Positions 7,030-16,764 of a stretch of DNA of 64,000 bases are shown one piece after another; within the stretch, counting starts at the first letter, position 1; each line of letters begins with the position of its first letter. Position numbers and translations under genes: made by a program. The notes under the pieces are model-generated. The model saw only the letters and a program-made list of their open reading frames with translations, was not told where the DNA came from and did not search any database. This DNA is from Pseudoalteromonas shioyasakiensis. GTDB taxonomy: Bacteria; Pseudomonadota; Gammaproteobacteria; Enterobacterales; Alteromonadaceae. The stretch is taken from assembly GCA_013391845.1 (NCBI GenBank), contig CP058414.1, positions 434,001 through 498,000 of the forward strand, written 5' to 3'.

Positions 7030-9846
7030 TTAGAAAGAATAACGTGCGCCAAGTGCAAACGTTCGTGAGTAGATACCATTACCAAAGTTAAATAGGTTGT
7101 CGTTACCTTCACCATAGTAGTTTTGATATACGTCATCTAGGATGTTCGTTGCATCAAAAGTAACCACTAAATCATCATTCACATTGTAGCTAAATTGGAA
7201 GTCTAAGCTTTGCTCAGGACGACTCCAAAACTGAATTGGATTAGCAAAGATTGCCGCTTCGTTACCTGTGTAGAACTCAGAACGCCACACATAAGATAAA
7301 CGCATGTCGAATGAATCACGCTCGTAGATACCTACGATGCTGTACGATTCATCAGAAACACCGGCCATTTGCGAATCAACATAACCAGAGATTTCACCTA
7401 GCTCATTGAATTCAGGTGTATCCTGTTCTGAATCAAGCATCGTGTAGCTTGCTTGCACACCAAAACCGTTTAAGTAATCTGGTAAATTTTCAGGGAAGTA
7501 AACTAAACCAATTTCTAAACCAGACAACTCACCGTTTGAAGCATTCACTGGTGCGCTTAATACATATGGACGTGTTACGCCGTCATCACCTTCGCGCACA
7601 ACTTGCTTACGACCCGCAACAACTAAGCCTTCAATTTCACGTTTAAAATAAGCAGCATAAAGTGAGCTTGTATCTGCGAAGTACCACTCAAGTGATACGT
7701 CATAGTTCTTTGATTCTGTAGGTTTAAGCTCTGGGTTACCACCATTACCTGTACCGTATGTTGCACCTTCTGTTAGAGGATCGTACCAGTATTGCAGCGC
7801 GTTTAAGTCAGCAAAGTTAGGCATACGTAATGTTTCTGTGTACGCAACACGACCCACTACATCATCTGTGATGTTCCAGTTAAGCACAAAGCTTGGTAGT
7901 AATGCGCTGCTATCAGCACTTGCTGAGCTTTCTTCAAAAACGTTTGAGTTCATTCCGCCAGATTCAGCGACAAAGTCCATATCTTGCTCGTAGCTTACAT
8001 AACGTAAGCCAAATTCACCGCTAATATCTTCCGTTAAGAAGAAGTTAGTTGTTGCATAAAGCGCGTATGAATTTTCTTCGATATCAAATGTTTTGTATAC
8101 GTCCTCAGCTTCAATGCCATAAACACTACGAACAGCATCGCCGTTATCTAGCATGTATCCACCATCAGCAGTTATAAAGCTGTTGAATACGTCAGCGCGG
8201 CCATCGAAATAATCATCAACCTGGAATACAACGCCTGTACCATCGCCGGATGCACCCGCAGCTGCTAGCTGTTCAATAAAACTTGCTAAAGAAGTGTTAG
8301 CAATGCCAGCATCTTGACCACGTGTGTATTCTTGCGCTGTACGTTTTTCGTAACGACCACCAAACTTCACTTTATCGAAGATAGCGCCGCCAATAAGATA
8401 TTCTGCATCAAATGTGAAGGTTAGTGCATCACCGGCATTACCGCCGCCATTGTCATAAATAGTGCCGGCATTCCAGTTTTCGATAGCAGCCATATCTGCT
8501 TCGTTTACCGCTGTATTTGGGTTATCCCAAAACGCGATACCTGGTACACCGTCTTTATCGTTAAAGTCAACGTCTAAGCCATAAGCTCTACGGTCAAAGC
8601 GCATTGCAAAAAAATCTGTTTCGTACTCACTGTCTTGGTAAACAACTTCAGTGTTGATGGTGAGATAATCGCTTGCTTGCCACTCGGCTCCTAGAGCATA
8701 TAAGTAGCTATCTGTTTTACCGTATGAAAAATCGCCACTTTGGAAGCCACCTGCTCCAATTGCTTGCTTTTCTTTAATTACGTTAGTGCCATCAAACACG
8801 GTTGGCGTTTCAATAAAGCCGTTGCCGTTTTCAAAAGTATTTGAGAACCACATCGCATTTTGCGATTCGTTTTCGTAACCTGTATAGAAACCTTCTGCTG
8901 TAATTTCGAGGGTTTCATCTGGTGCCCACTGTAAAGATACAGACGCCGCAGGACGTTTACGAAGACCTGTGTATGAAGCACCAAAAATTGCATCACGCGC
9001 TAGTAAATATTCAGTTGGCTCACCATTTACATCTAAAGTAGAACCTGATGCTGTAGGTAGGCCTAACTCAGTACCTTGAGTCCAAAATTCATTCGGTATA
9101 CGTGAATACGGCGAATAATTAGCCTGCGGTTTATCAGTAAAGAATGGAAATGCAGCGCCCGCAGTCATAGAATCATCGCGGTAATGTGTTTCAGCGTATG
9201 AAATATTAACTAACGCACCAAACTCACCAGCACCGTCGATTTCCCAACGGTTAGAGAGTAATGCACTAATATTTGGATCAACTTCATCGGGTTGATCAGA
9301 GTAAATCGCACGTGCCGCTAAAACAACTTTTTCACCTTCGAAGTTGAAAGGACGGTGAGTTTTAATATCAATCGCACCTGCGATACCACGTTCGATTTGA
9401 TCCGCCGAACGGGTTTTATAAACTGTTACGCCTGAAAGTAAACTTGCAGGAATGTCTTGCAGTGCCACATCACGACCCGCACCTGTAAAGATAGCACGAC
9501 CATTAACTGTGGTATTAACATCAGTAAGACCACGGATTGAAACCGCGCTTACTTCACCAGCACCACGGCCCGTTGTTTGTACACCTGTTACACGTTGTAG
9601 TGCTTCAACTACGTTGTTATCAGGGAATTTGCCAATATCTTCAGCAACAATTGCATCCACGATTTGAACGCTTGCACGTTTTTCATCTAGCGCTTTGTTT
9701 AAACTGCCGCGAATACCTGATACTTGAATGACTTCCATCTCATCGACGTTATTATCAGGAGTTTTTGGTGTTTCCTCCTGCGCAAAAGCAAATTGACAGG
9801 TAAATGCCATAACTACAGCACTGGCTATGTGTGTTCTTTTAAACAT
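7030..9846 (-). CDS. Large TonB-dependent receptor, probably for arabino-oligosaccharides
   Basis: 938 aa, starting at ATG 9846 where GGAGAA lies 8 bases upstream. It has a signal peptide (MFKRTHIASAVVMAF...FAFAQ), a TonB-box region near EMEVIQVSGIRGSL, and a plug domain with DNNVVEALQRVTGVQ and VSIRGL. A 22-strand barrel ends in the usual aromatic residue (ALGARYSF). The GIRGSLNKALDEKR start is typical of the Caulobacter/Xanthomonas-type receptors for carbohydrates. Lying between GH43 enzymes and divergent from one, it should import arabinan fragments across the outer membrane. The substrate is inferred from context. Confidence 0.87.
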   Translation of the reverse strand: MFKRTHIASAVVMAFTCQFAFAQEETPKTPDNNVDEMEVIQVSGIRGSLNKALDEKRASVQIVDAIVAEDIGKFPDNNVVEALQRVTGVQTTGRGAGEVSAVSIRGLTDVNTTVNGRAIFTGAGRDVALQDIPASLLSGVTVYKTRSADQIERGIAGAIDIKTHRPFNFEGEKVVLAARAIYSDQPDEVDPNISALLSNRWEIDGAGEFGALVNISYAETHYRDDSMTAGAAFPFFTDKPQANYSPYSRIPNEFWTQGTELGLPTASGSTLDVNGEPTEYLLARDAIFGASYTGLRKRPAASVSLQWAPDETLEITAEGFYTGYENESQNAMWFSNTFENGNGFIETPTVFDGTNVIKEKQAIGAGGFQSGDFSYGKTDSYLYALGAEWQASDYLTINTEVVYQDSEYETDFFAMRFDRRAYGLDVDFNDKDGVPGIAFWDNPNTAVNEADMAAIENWNAGTIYDNGGGNAGDALTFTFDAEYLIGGAIFDKVKFGGRYEKRTAQEYTRGQDAGIANTSLASFIEQLAAAGASGDGTGVVFQVDDYFDGRADVFNSFITADGGYMLDNGDAVRSVYGIEAEDVYKTFDIEENSYALYATTNFFLTEDISGEFGLRYVSYEQDMDFVAESGGMNSNVFEESSASADSSALLPSFVLNWNITDDVVGRVAYTETLRMPNFADLNALQYWYDPLTEGATYGTGNGGNPELKPTESKNYDVSLEWYFADTSSLYAAYFKREIEGLVVAGRKQVVREGDDGVTRPYVLSAPVNASNGELSGLEIGLVYFPENLPDYLNGFGVQASYTMLDSEQDTPEFNELGEISGYVDSQMAGVSDESYSIVGIYERDSFDMRLSYVWRSEFYTGNEAAIFANPIQFWSRPEQSLDFQFSYNVNDDLVVTFDATNILDDVYQNYYGEGNDNLFNFGNGIYSRTFALGARYSF

Positions 9847-10444
9847 AAGCGGTGTTCTCCAAATTATAGTTATATCGGTCCGCTGAACTTTCCCCATTCA
9901 GTTACCGAAGAGTGACCACTGCATTGTGCATCGTGTGTTGTCAAAACGGTGCGCGAGTGTGTCTATATTTTTTATGTTAATACATTGCTGCCTGAACTTT
10001 AATCATATTGTATGATTATTTAACAGTCAACTCAAAAAGCCAAATTAAAATAACTGTCATTATGTTTACAAAAAACGTTGCAATTATAACATGTTACAAA
10101 CTCAAAGCGTGCTGCGTTTTTGTTTTGGGAATTTATTAAGGCCCATTATTATCAGTAGCTTAGCGTTTACTGGTTTGCTTATTTAATTTGTCTTTCACTC
10201 ATCTAGAGCAACAAAAAAGAGCTAACAAGTTATTTACTCGGCGTATTTTGGTGCTACTATGATTAAAATACAATAATACAATATAGAGCTATTTTTTGCT
10301 GCACTTTTGCTGATTTGTTTTGATGTAAACAATCAGTTACTCAGTATAATCAGGCGTACACTGTGTATTATCTGGTCACTTAGAGCGAGCCTTAAGTACA
10401 AAAGCAGCAGTTCGAACAACAATTATTAATCACAGAGGACACTC
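9847..10444. promoter_or_regulatory. 598-base divergent control region between receptor and GH43 genes
   Basis: No coding frame of note. AT-rich. It contains the palindrome AATCATA-TTG-TATGATT (10001-10017), overlapping GTATGATTAT (10010-10019) on the receptor side. On the GH43 side it has CTACTATGATTA and two direct half-sites, AAAATACAA (10265-10273) and ATAATACAA (10273-10281). Both types of element recur before other arabinose genes in the window. Confidence 0.5.
10001..10017. promoter_or_regulatory. Candidate shared pentose operator, copy 2 (palindrome)
   Basis: A perfect inverted repeat AATCATA/TATGATT with a 3-base centre, about 155 bases upstream of the TonB-dependent receptor start. 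It carries the GTATGATTAT element. Confidence 0.5.
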
Positions 10445-11407
10445 ATGAAGAAATTGAAAGCGTTAGCGCTGCCATTGCTTTTTTCGAGCAGCTTAACCGT
10501 TGCACAAAACCCATTATTCACCGATGTATTTACTGCAGATCCTGCAGCACTTGTTCATAACGACACCGTATACCTTTATACAGGTCATGATGAAGCACCT
10601 AATAATGACGTATTTTTTGAAATGCATGACTGGTTAGCCTTTTCATCAACAGATATGGTTAACTGGAAAAAACACGGTCCAATCATGAAAGCAACAGACT
10701 TTAAATGGGCAAAAGGTGAAGCATGGGCTTCACATATGATCGAGCGTGATGGCACTTTCTACTTCTTTACAACTGTTCGCCACAACGATACAAAACCAGG
10801 TTTTGCAATTGGTGTTGCTACTTCTAAATCACCAACGGGTCCATTTAAAGACGCGATTGGTCACGCGCTTGTTACTGATGACATGACCAAGCACACACCA
10901 AATGATTGGGACGACATTGACCCAGCTATTTTCACTGAAGAAAACGGTGATACTTACATGTTCTTTGGTAACTTAATGCCAAAATACGTAAAGCTAAGCG
11001 ACGACTTACTGTCTCTAGATGGTGAAATTAAAACGCTAGACTTGCCTAACTTTACCGAAGCAATATGGGTTCATAAGAAAAACGACAACTACTATGTATC
11101 TTACGCATGTGAGTTCCCTGAGAAGATCTGTTATGCCATGAGTAAAAGCATTCATGGGCCATGGGAATATAAAGGTATCTTGAATGAGATCGCAGGTAAC
11201 AGCGAAACCAACCACCAATCAATCATCGAATACAAAGGTAAAGACTACTTTATTTACCATACTGGCGCTGTACAACCGATTGATGGCAAACCAAGTGGCG
11301 GGCGTTTTCGCCGCTCAGTGGCGATTGAACCGCTATATTACAATGAAGATGGCACACTTAAACGTATTATCATGACCACTGAAGGTCTAAGTAAACAAGA
11401 CAACTAA
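10445..11407 (+). CDS. Secreted GH43 alpha-L-arabinofuranosidase / beta-xylosidase-like enzyme
   Basis: 320 aa with a signal peptide (MKKLKALALPLLFSSSLTVAQ). It is a single GH43 domain with Asp32 (TADPAAL), Asp159 (DIDPAIF) and Glu205 (FTEAIW) as the catalytic set. The N-terminal VYLYTGHDEA and the C-terminal RFRRSVAIEPLYYNEDG are typical of the GH43 group that contains arabinofuranosidases and xylosidases acting on side chains (GH43_1/29-like). The preference for arabinose is inferred from the neighbours. AGAGGA lies 6 bases before the ATG. It is divergent from the TonB receptor and followed by its own terminator. Confidence 0.83.
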   Translation: MKKLKALALPLLFSSSLTVAQNPLFTDVFTADPAALVHNDTVYLYTGHDEAPNNDVFFEMHDWLAFSSTDMVNWKKHGPIMKATDFKWAKGEAWASHMIERDGTFYFFTTVRHNDTKPGFAIGVATSKSPTGPFKDAIGHALVTDDMTKHTPNDWDDIDPAIFTEENGDTYMFFGNLMPKYVKLSDDLLSLDGEIKTLDLPNFTEAIWVHKKNDNYYVSYACEFPEKICYAMSKSIHGPWEYKGILNEIAGNSETNHQSIIEYKGKDYFIYHTGAVQPIDGKPSGGRFRRSVAIEPLYYNEDGTLKRIIMTTEGLSKQDN

Positions 11408-11411
11408 TCTC

Positions 11412-11438
11412 AAAAAGGGCTCTTTAAGAGCCCTTTTT
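11412..11438 (+). terminator. Rho-independent terminator after GH43 gene
   Basis: A perfect stem AAAAAGGGCTCTT/AAGAGCCCTTTTT followed by A-rich sequence, 5 bases after the stop codon. Confidence 0.9.
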
Positions 11439-11759
11439 AGTGGTCAAATGTAATACAAATAAACATATTTATCTGAAACCCCTCACTTTAAGCTAAGCAA
11501 AAAACTTCTCCGAAAGAGCAAAAACAGCGAAAAAACGCCAAAATTGACAGCTTGAAAAATTAAAACCCCGCTGCACACATTGTAAACACTGACACTTCGT
11601 GTTTACATATCAATTACCTTTGCAAAAGTATTTGCACATTTTAAATCGTACTATAAAATTACAATACTACGTTCTTATTAGTTTGATATAGGCACGCGGC
11701 AATTTTATTGACAACAATCGAATAAAAAAATGAATCCCAGTTTCAAGAGGACACATAAA
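11439..11759. promoter_or_regulatory. Upstream region of the large arabinanase gene
   Basis: About 320 bases without a gene. Near 11648-11671 it has GTACTATAAAATT followed by ACAATAC, resembling the TACTAT...ACAATA arrangement before the GH43 gene at 10445 and (inverted) before the gene at 1377. AGAGGA precedes the chosen start. No other structure was seen. Confidence 0.4.
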
Positions 11760-14700
11760 ATGAAATTAAATAAATTAGCCATGGTCATAGCCTGCTCTTT
11801 GGCTGTTACAGGTTGTGGCAAAGAAGATGGTACTAAGTTTGACACAGCACCAGCGGTTGCCGACCCACAAAGTGCAAAACCGACAGTAAGCAGCAGTGTT
11901 GAATACACTGAATCAGGTAGCGTAATGGTTACCAATGTAAGCGTACATGATCCTTCTGTCGTTAAAGTTGACGACACTTATTATATTTTTGGTTCACACC
12001 TTGCTGCCGCTAAATCAACTGATCTCTTGAACTGGGAAATGATTTCGAGTCTTTCAGCTAACGAAGCTGTTAATGAAAGTCCGCTATTTGATTACAACTA
12101 CACAGCTGAAATTGCCGAAGGCATCGAATGGACAGACGGTTTCACTGGAAACTGGGCTGCTGATGTTATTCAGGCACCAAATGGCAAGTTTTGGTTCTAC
12201 TATAACCACTGTGCACAAGACAACCCAGATACACCGGATGTTGTTGATGAAGTGTGCTGGAATCGCTCTTACCTTGGTTTAGCTGAAGCGGACAATATTG
12301 AAGGCCCGTATAAAAACAAAGGCATTTTCTTACGCAGCGGTTATCGCTCAGAAGCAGAATTTACAGCATACCCACTTGATAACGGCCAAACAACATGGAA
12401 CGGTGCCGTTGATCCTAATGCCATTGATCCTGCTGCCTTCTACGATGCTGACGGCAAACTTTGGATGGTTTACGGCTCTTACTCTGGCGGTATTTTCGTG
12501 CTAGCAATGGACGAAGAAACGGGTATGCCAGAAGCAGGCCAAGGGTATGGTAAAAAGCTAGTAGGCGGTGACTTCCGCGCAATGGAAGGGGCATTTGTAA
12601 TGTACAGCCCAGAAAGTGAATACTACTACCTATTCTTCTCAGTTGCAGGGTTTGATCTTAACGGTGGTTACAACATCCGTGTTGCTCGCTCTAAAACACC
12701 TGATGGCCCTTACTTAGATAACGCAGGTAATGACATTGCAGCTATAGGCGGCCTAGAAGTCGGCGAAAAACTAATGGGCGGCTTTGAGTACACGCAAGAA
12801 CTTGGCGAAACAGCACCAGCGTGGGGCTACCAATCACCAGGCCATAACTCTGCTTACTATGATGAAGCGACAGGTCGTCATATCTTAGTAACGCATACAC
12901 GTTTCCCACAAACGTCTACTGAGTTCCCTGAAAATACTGCAGCGCACCAAGTTCGTGTACATGAAATGTTTATTAACTCATTAGGTTGGCCAATGGCTTC
13001 ACCGCAACGTTATGTGCCGCTTGAAGGCGACAACATGGTTGTTGCTGATGAACTTTATGGTTACTACAAATTTATCAACCATGGTAACGATGTAAACACA
13101 GATGCTATTCGTTCAATGCATATTGCATTAAACGAAGATCACTCAGTAACGGGTGATGATCCAGGTATCTGGTACATGATTGATGACTCAAATATTAAAC
13201 TTGAGTTAGATTCTGGTACTTACTTTGGCGTAGCTAAATGGCAATGGGATGATGCAACTAATGCGATGGCGGTCACTGTATCGGCCACATCAAGCGAAGG
13301 TGCTACCATTTGGGCAAGTAAACGTGATGAAATCACAGATACTGCTAACGTACTGGGTACTGTTCAAGAAGCGCTTGATATTAAAACGGAATTATCAATT
13401 GCAGACGAAGGCTATTCATTACCAACAAAAGGTAAAGATGGTGCTGCAATTAACTGGGAAAGTAGTGATGAATACTACATCACCAGTGAAGGCTCTGTAT
13501 TTATTCCAACACCAGACCGCAGCGATAAAGCGGTTACTTTAACGGCTAATATCTCTTTAAATGGCGAGAGCACAACCAAGACTTTTAATGTAAACCTTGA
13601 GGCGCGCCCTGAGTTTAAAAATGCGATTGCACACTATGCGTTTGAAGATTCGTTAAGTGATGGCTTAGGTAACCTTGATGATGCTGGTGTAACAGATAAC
13701 AACCTGTTAAATGTGGGTGCTGGTACAGCTGCATACGCAGAAGGTCAAACAGGTAAAGCCTTTAACTTTGATGGTGCAACCGGCGTACGCTTACCTGATG
13801 AAATCATTAACTCTGACAGTTTTACCGTTTCTTTTTGGTCAAAACCAGACACACTCACTCCTTACACACCACTATTCTTTGCAGCAGAAAATGCCAATCG
13901 TTGGATTAGCTACATACCTGGTGGAGCTGCTCATTTTACCGAAAACCCATTAATTTGGAGTTTTTATCTTGGTGATAATGGTGAAGAGCTATGGAATCAA
14001 ATAGTTCATACGCAAAAAGCAACTCAAAGCGAATGGACTCATGTGGCCATTAGCTATGATGAAGGGATTATGAACTATTACTCGGATGGGGTCTTAGTTG
14101 GCTCTATGCCTCGCCCAGATATGTTCAGCCATGAATCTAGTAACTTTGCTCTGGGTGTGAACTACGGCTGGGATTTACCTTTCCAAGGTCAAATTGATGA
14201 ATTCATTGTATATGACTATGCCCTTAATAGTTTTAATATTAATGCTGCAGCAATGACAAACCAAACCAACCCAGATAACTTCCCTGCATTCATTAAGAGT
14301 GCACTTGATTTAGGTGACTTATCTGCAGTACGTGAAAGCTTTGAGCTACCACGTGTAGGTCCATTCGTGTCTGGTATTAGCTGGACGTCAAACAACGAAG
14401 AGTACTTAAAACCTGTTAATGGCACTGCTGTTGTGACACAACCTAGCGCGTCTGCTGGCGACCAAGTTGTGACATTAACTGCAACCATTAAGTACAAAGA
14501 CTTTACTGATACTAAGTCATTCGATGTAACCTTAAAATCACTTGCGCCTGCTGAATACAGCTTTGAAGGTGACCTAAGTGCATTAAACGGCGCATACGCG
14601 GCAGGTAAATCAACCGGTGGTTTCATCAATAATACAGGCGGTAGCGTGAGCTATGTTGACGGTATTATTGGCCAAGCAGTATTCCTTGAAGGTTCAGGTG

Positions 14701-15185
14701 TTCGTCTACCGGATAACCTAATCACTACCAATGACTACTCTGTATCTATGTGGCTTAAACCTGAAAGCTTCACAGATTACACATCCGTATTTTTTGCCGG
14801 AGCAAGTGCTAACGCTTGGTTAAGTTATGTGCCATCTATGGCTGGTACAGGCCTAACTCGTTTATGGGCAAATAACGGGGCCTTCTTCGATAATGCAGAA
14901 CTAGATAGCCGTATTCCTGCAAAAGAGTGGACTCACGTTGCATTCACTGTTGATGGTACCAATGGTGACGTGTTGAAGATGTATGTTAACGGTGAACTAC
15001 AGCTAGAAACCGGTGGCTTCCCGCGCGTATTCACGGTTCCTGGTGAAACAAATGAGTTTGCACTCGGTGTTAACTACTGGGATACACCTTATAACGGTGC
15101 TATCGATGAACTGAAAATTTTCAACGGTGCGATTAGTGCTGAAGAAATAAAAGCACTCTACGATGCAGCTGCTGCACAAGAGTAA
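11760..15185 (+). CDS. Multidomain GH43 arabinanase lipoprotein with Ig-like and LamG tail
   Basis: 1141 aa, starting at ATG 11760 (AGAGGA upstream); ten further residues in frame upstream are not needed. A lipobox AVTGC places the lipid on Cys19. Residues about 55-430 are a GH43 endo-arabinanase with Asp64 (VHDPS), Asp223 (AIDPAA) and Glu276 (MEGAF), plus SPGHNSAYY. Residues about 430-530 form the small beta-barrel domain seen C-terminal in extended arabinanases. The tail is an ordered duplication: an Ig-like domain (about 535-620), a LamG/concanavalin-like domain (about 630-840), a second Ig-like domain (about 855-935) and a second LamG domain (about 940-1135). The paired LamG parts share GVRLPD, SVSMWLKP/TVSFWSKP, EWTHVA and FALGVNY. 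It probably acts at the cell surface, using the tail to hold polysaccharide. Confidence 0.87.
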   Translation: MKLNKLAMVIACSLAVTGCGKEDGTKFDTAPAVADPQSAKPTVSSSVEYTESGSVMVTNVSVHDPSVVKVDDTYYIFGSHLAAAKSTDLLNWEMISSLSANEAVNESPLFDYNYTAEIAEGIEWTDGFTGNWAADVIQAPNGKFWFYYNHCAQDNPDTPDVVDEVCWNRSYLGLAEADNIEGPYKNKGIFLRSGYRSEAEFTAYPLDNGQTTWNGAVDPNAIDPAAFYDADGKLWMVYGSYSGGIFVLAMDEETGMPEAGQGYGKKLVGGDFRAMEGAFVMYSPESEYYYLFFSVAGFDLNGGYNIRVARSKTPDGPYLDNAGNDIAAIGGLEVGEKLMGGFEYTQELGETAPAWGYQSPGHNSAYYDEATGRHILVTHTRFPQTSTEFPENTAAHQVRVHEMFINSLGWPMASPQRYVPLEGDNMVVADELYGYYKFINHGNDVNTDAIRSMHIALNEDHSVTGDDPGIWYMIDDSNIKLELDSGTYFGVAKWQWDDATNAMAVTVSATSSEGATIWASKRDEITDTANVLGTVQEALDIKTELSIADEGYSLPTKGKDGAAINWESSDEYYITSEGSVFIPTPDRSDKAVTLTANISLNGESTTKTFNVNLEARPEFKNAIAHYAFEDSLSDGLGNLDDAGVTDNNLLNVGAGTAAYAEGQTGKAFNFDGATGVRLPDEIINSDSFTVSFWSKPDTLTPYTPLFFAAENANRWISYIPGGAAHFTENPLIWSFYLGDNGEELWNQIVHTQKATQSEWTHVAISYDEGIMNYYSDGVLVGSMPRPDMFSHESSNFALGVNYGWDLPFQGQIDEFIVYDYALNSFNINAAAMTNQTNPDNFPAFIKSALDLGDLSAVRESFELPRVGPFVSGISWTSNNEEYLKPVNGTAVVTQPSASAGDQVVTLTATIKYKDFTDTKSFDVTLKSLAPAEYSFEGDLSALNGAYAAGKSTGGFINNTGGSVSYVDGIIGQAVFLEGSGVRLPDNLITTNDYSVSMWLKPESFTDYTSVFFAGASANAWLSYVPSMAGTGLTRLWANNGAFFDNAELDSRIPAKEWTHVAFTVDGTNGDVLKMYVNGELQLETGGFPRVFTVPGETNEFALGVNYWDTPYNGAIDELKIFNGAISAEEIKALYDAAAAQE

Positions 15186-15232
15186 CAAAGTGAGGTGAGC
15201 TGCCTCACCTCAACTATTTGTTGTCTGGAAAG

Positions 15233-15256
15233 GCCGGGTGAAAACCCGGCTTTTTT
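15233..15256 (+). terminator. Terminator of the large arabinanase gene
   Basis: Stem GCCGGGT/ACCCGGC with a GAAA loop and a TTTTTT run, 48 bases after the stop. A second hairpin GAGGTGAG/CTCACCTC lies between them at about 15192-15211. Confidence 0.9.
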
Positions 15257-15315
15257 CTAAAGCTTTAGTACCCCTTGCCGATACGTACATATCATTCACT
15301 TTCATCGCTATCATT

Positions 15316-15735
15316 ATGGCTATTAACTCATTAGCAAGTGCGTTAACTATCTCAAACGCAGATACAGCAAGCGGTAATACCAACCCAAAAGTAGGCTACA
15401 AACTCAGCAACCTAGAGATAAATAAACTCTCTGGTCGTGAAACAGAGCCCGCTCAAAAAGAAGAAATAACTAGCGAACTCCCTGCTCATATCCGCAAAAT
15501 GGTTGAACAGCTAGAAAAGCTTAAAGAGCAACTTGAACTTGCCAAAGAGCAATTAGCCAAACTGCAAGCACTTAAAAACCAAGAAGATGAAGCTGTAAAA
15601 GTGCAAGTTGAAACGCAGACCAAAATGGTCATGGAAATTCAAACGCAAATAATGACTCTTAGCCAATCAATTAGCGACGCGCTAAAAGAAGCAGGTATTA
15701 GCGACCCAGGAGTGCTAATGAGTGTGTTGGTTTGA
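15316..15735 (+). CDS. Small coiled-coil protein, FlxA-like, function unknown
   Basis: About 139 aa from ATG 15316. An in-frame GTG at 15238 lies inside the preceding terminator and is rejected. The first 45 residues are polar and small (Ala, Ser, Asn, Thr). Residues about 50-125 are a charged heptad-like helix (MVEQLEKLKEQLELAKEQLAKLQ) that should form a coiled coil. The pattern resembles short FlxA-type proteins of Alteromonadales, whose role is not established. No strong ribosome-binding site is visible. It is read in the same direction as the arabinanase but beyond its terminator, so a functional link is not supported. Confidence 0.55.
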   Translation: MAINSLASALTISNADTASGNTNPKVGYKLSNLEINKLSGRETEPAQKEEITSELPAHIRKMVEQLEKLKEQLELAKEQLAKLQALKNQEDEAVKVQVETQTKMVMEIQTQIMTLSQSISDALKEAGISDPGVLMSVLV

Positions 15736-16156
15736 TGGAAGCTGTAAGTTTTGAGCTATAAGCTTTACGTCTCAAGCTTTACTCTTGTCGCTTTCCCCTC
15801 GCTTATTTCTCCCATAAAACCCAAAAAAGGGTCAAAAACCCAGTAACTATGCGGGCTCTGAAATATCGAGCACGCAAATACGAAACTTCCTTAGCAGTAA
15901 AAATAAGCGTTATTTATGGTCATTGTCGTTACATTTAGCAGCTGTTAACACGACTTTTTTTGCTCAACAAATCAACAGTATAAACTTAATAATTTAATCT
16001 ACATCGCCACTGTGAGGACTCAGTTGCAAAGATCGTTCAAATAAAAAACAACACTTAAATCTCACCAAAACACCTTTACTAACACTTTTTTAGTATAGAA
16101 ATTAACCAACTCATTCGTATTATGAATTCACCCTATGAACGAAGTGAGGGCGTCTT
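15736..16156. other. Intergenic stretch, about 420 bases
   Basis: No gene recognised. The first about 70 bases are loosely repetitive (AGCTGTAAG, AGCTATAAGC, CAAGCTTTAC), like the degraded repeat material near 17.3 kb. The last part is AT-rich and presumably carries the promoter of the DUF4019 gene at 16157. Confidence 0.5.
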
Positions 16157-16591
16157 ATGCGTCAAATTTTATTACTTTCTGTAAATGGATTTACGCTACA
16201 AAAACTATTTTTACTGACATCATTATTGGTTTGTTTATTTGCCAATGCTGAAGAGGAAAACCCTATTGCAACTGCCAGAGCATGGTTAAACTTGGTTGAT
16301 TCGGGTGAGTACCACGAGAGCTGGCAGCAAGCTGATCAGGTCTTTCAAAGCACCACGCCCAAAGCTCGCTGGCAAACTGCCTTAAATCAAATACGCGTTC
16401 CTTTAGGCCGAGTTATGTCTCGCACCTATTTTGGCACAGCAAAATATGACTCATTACCCGGTCTGCCAAATGGTGAGTATTTAGTGGTCAAGTTTCAAAC
16501 CGAGTTCATGAATAAAGAAGCTGTGATTGAAACGCTAAGTCTTAGTAAAGCTGCTGACGGCTGGCATCCGCTGGGTTACTTGATCAATTAG
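16157..16591 (+). CDS. Exported DUF4019 family protein, copy 1
   Basis: 144 aa with a long N-terminal hydrophobic signal (residues about 14-30, ending FANAEE). The rest is one DUF4019 domain: an AxxWLxLVDxGEYxxSWQQ start, a WxxALNQIRVPLG middle, and KYDSLPGLPxGEYLVVKFQTEFMNKEAVIETLSL at the end. The biochemical role of the family is unknown; it has the size and shape of a small cystatin/NTF2-like periplasmic domain. GAGGG lies about 7 bases upstream. It is about 60% similar by eye to the next gene. Confidence 0.7.
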   Translation: MRQILLLSVNGFTLQKLFLLTSLLVCLFANAEEENPIATARAWLNLVDSGEYHESWQQADQVFQSTTPKARWQTALNQIRVPLGRVMSRTYFGTAKYDSLPGLPNGEYLVVKFQTEFMNKEAVIETLSLSKAADGWHPLGYLIN

Positions 16592-16764
16592 TTTAAAACA
16601 GTACAAAGCACCTTGAGCTATGTGCTGTAAGATTTATCGGCAGTCAAAATGCTTATCTGCGGGAAAATAAACCGCACAATTGATGAATAGTATTTATTGT
16701 TCGTCGCCGTAACATAAAAACACTTCAAGACGAATTCAATAAACAACAAGTAAATGGAATTGCT

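Noticed and set aside
9452..9915. Plus-strand open frames opposite the TonB-dependent receptor N-terminus
   Set aside because: Their sequences are antisense of the plug domain and have no own ribosome-binding sites.
15238..15315. GTG start for the coiled-coil protein
   Set aside because: The GTG lies in the loop of the arabinanase terminator and the added residues have no signal or domain; ATG 15316 was chosen.
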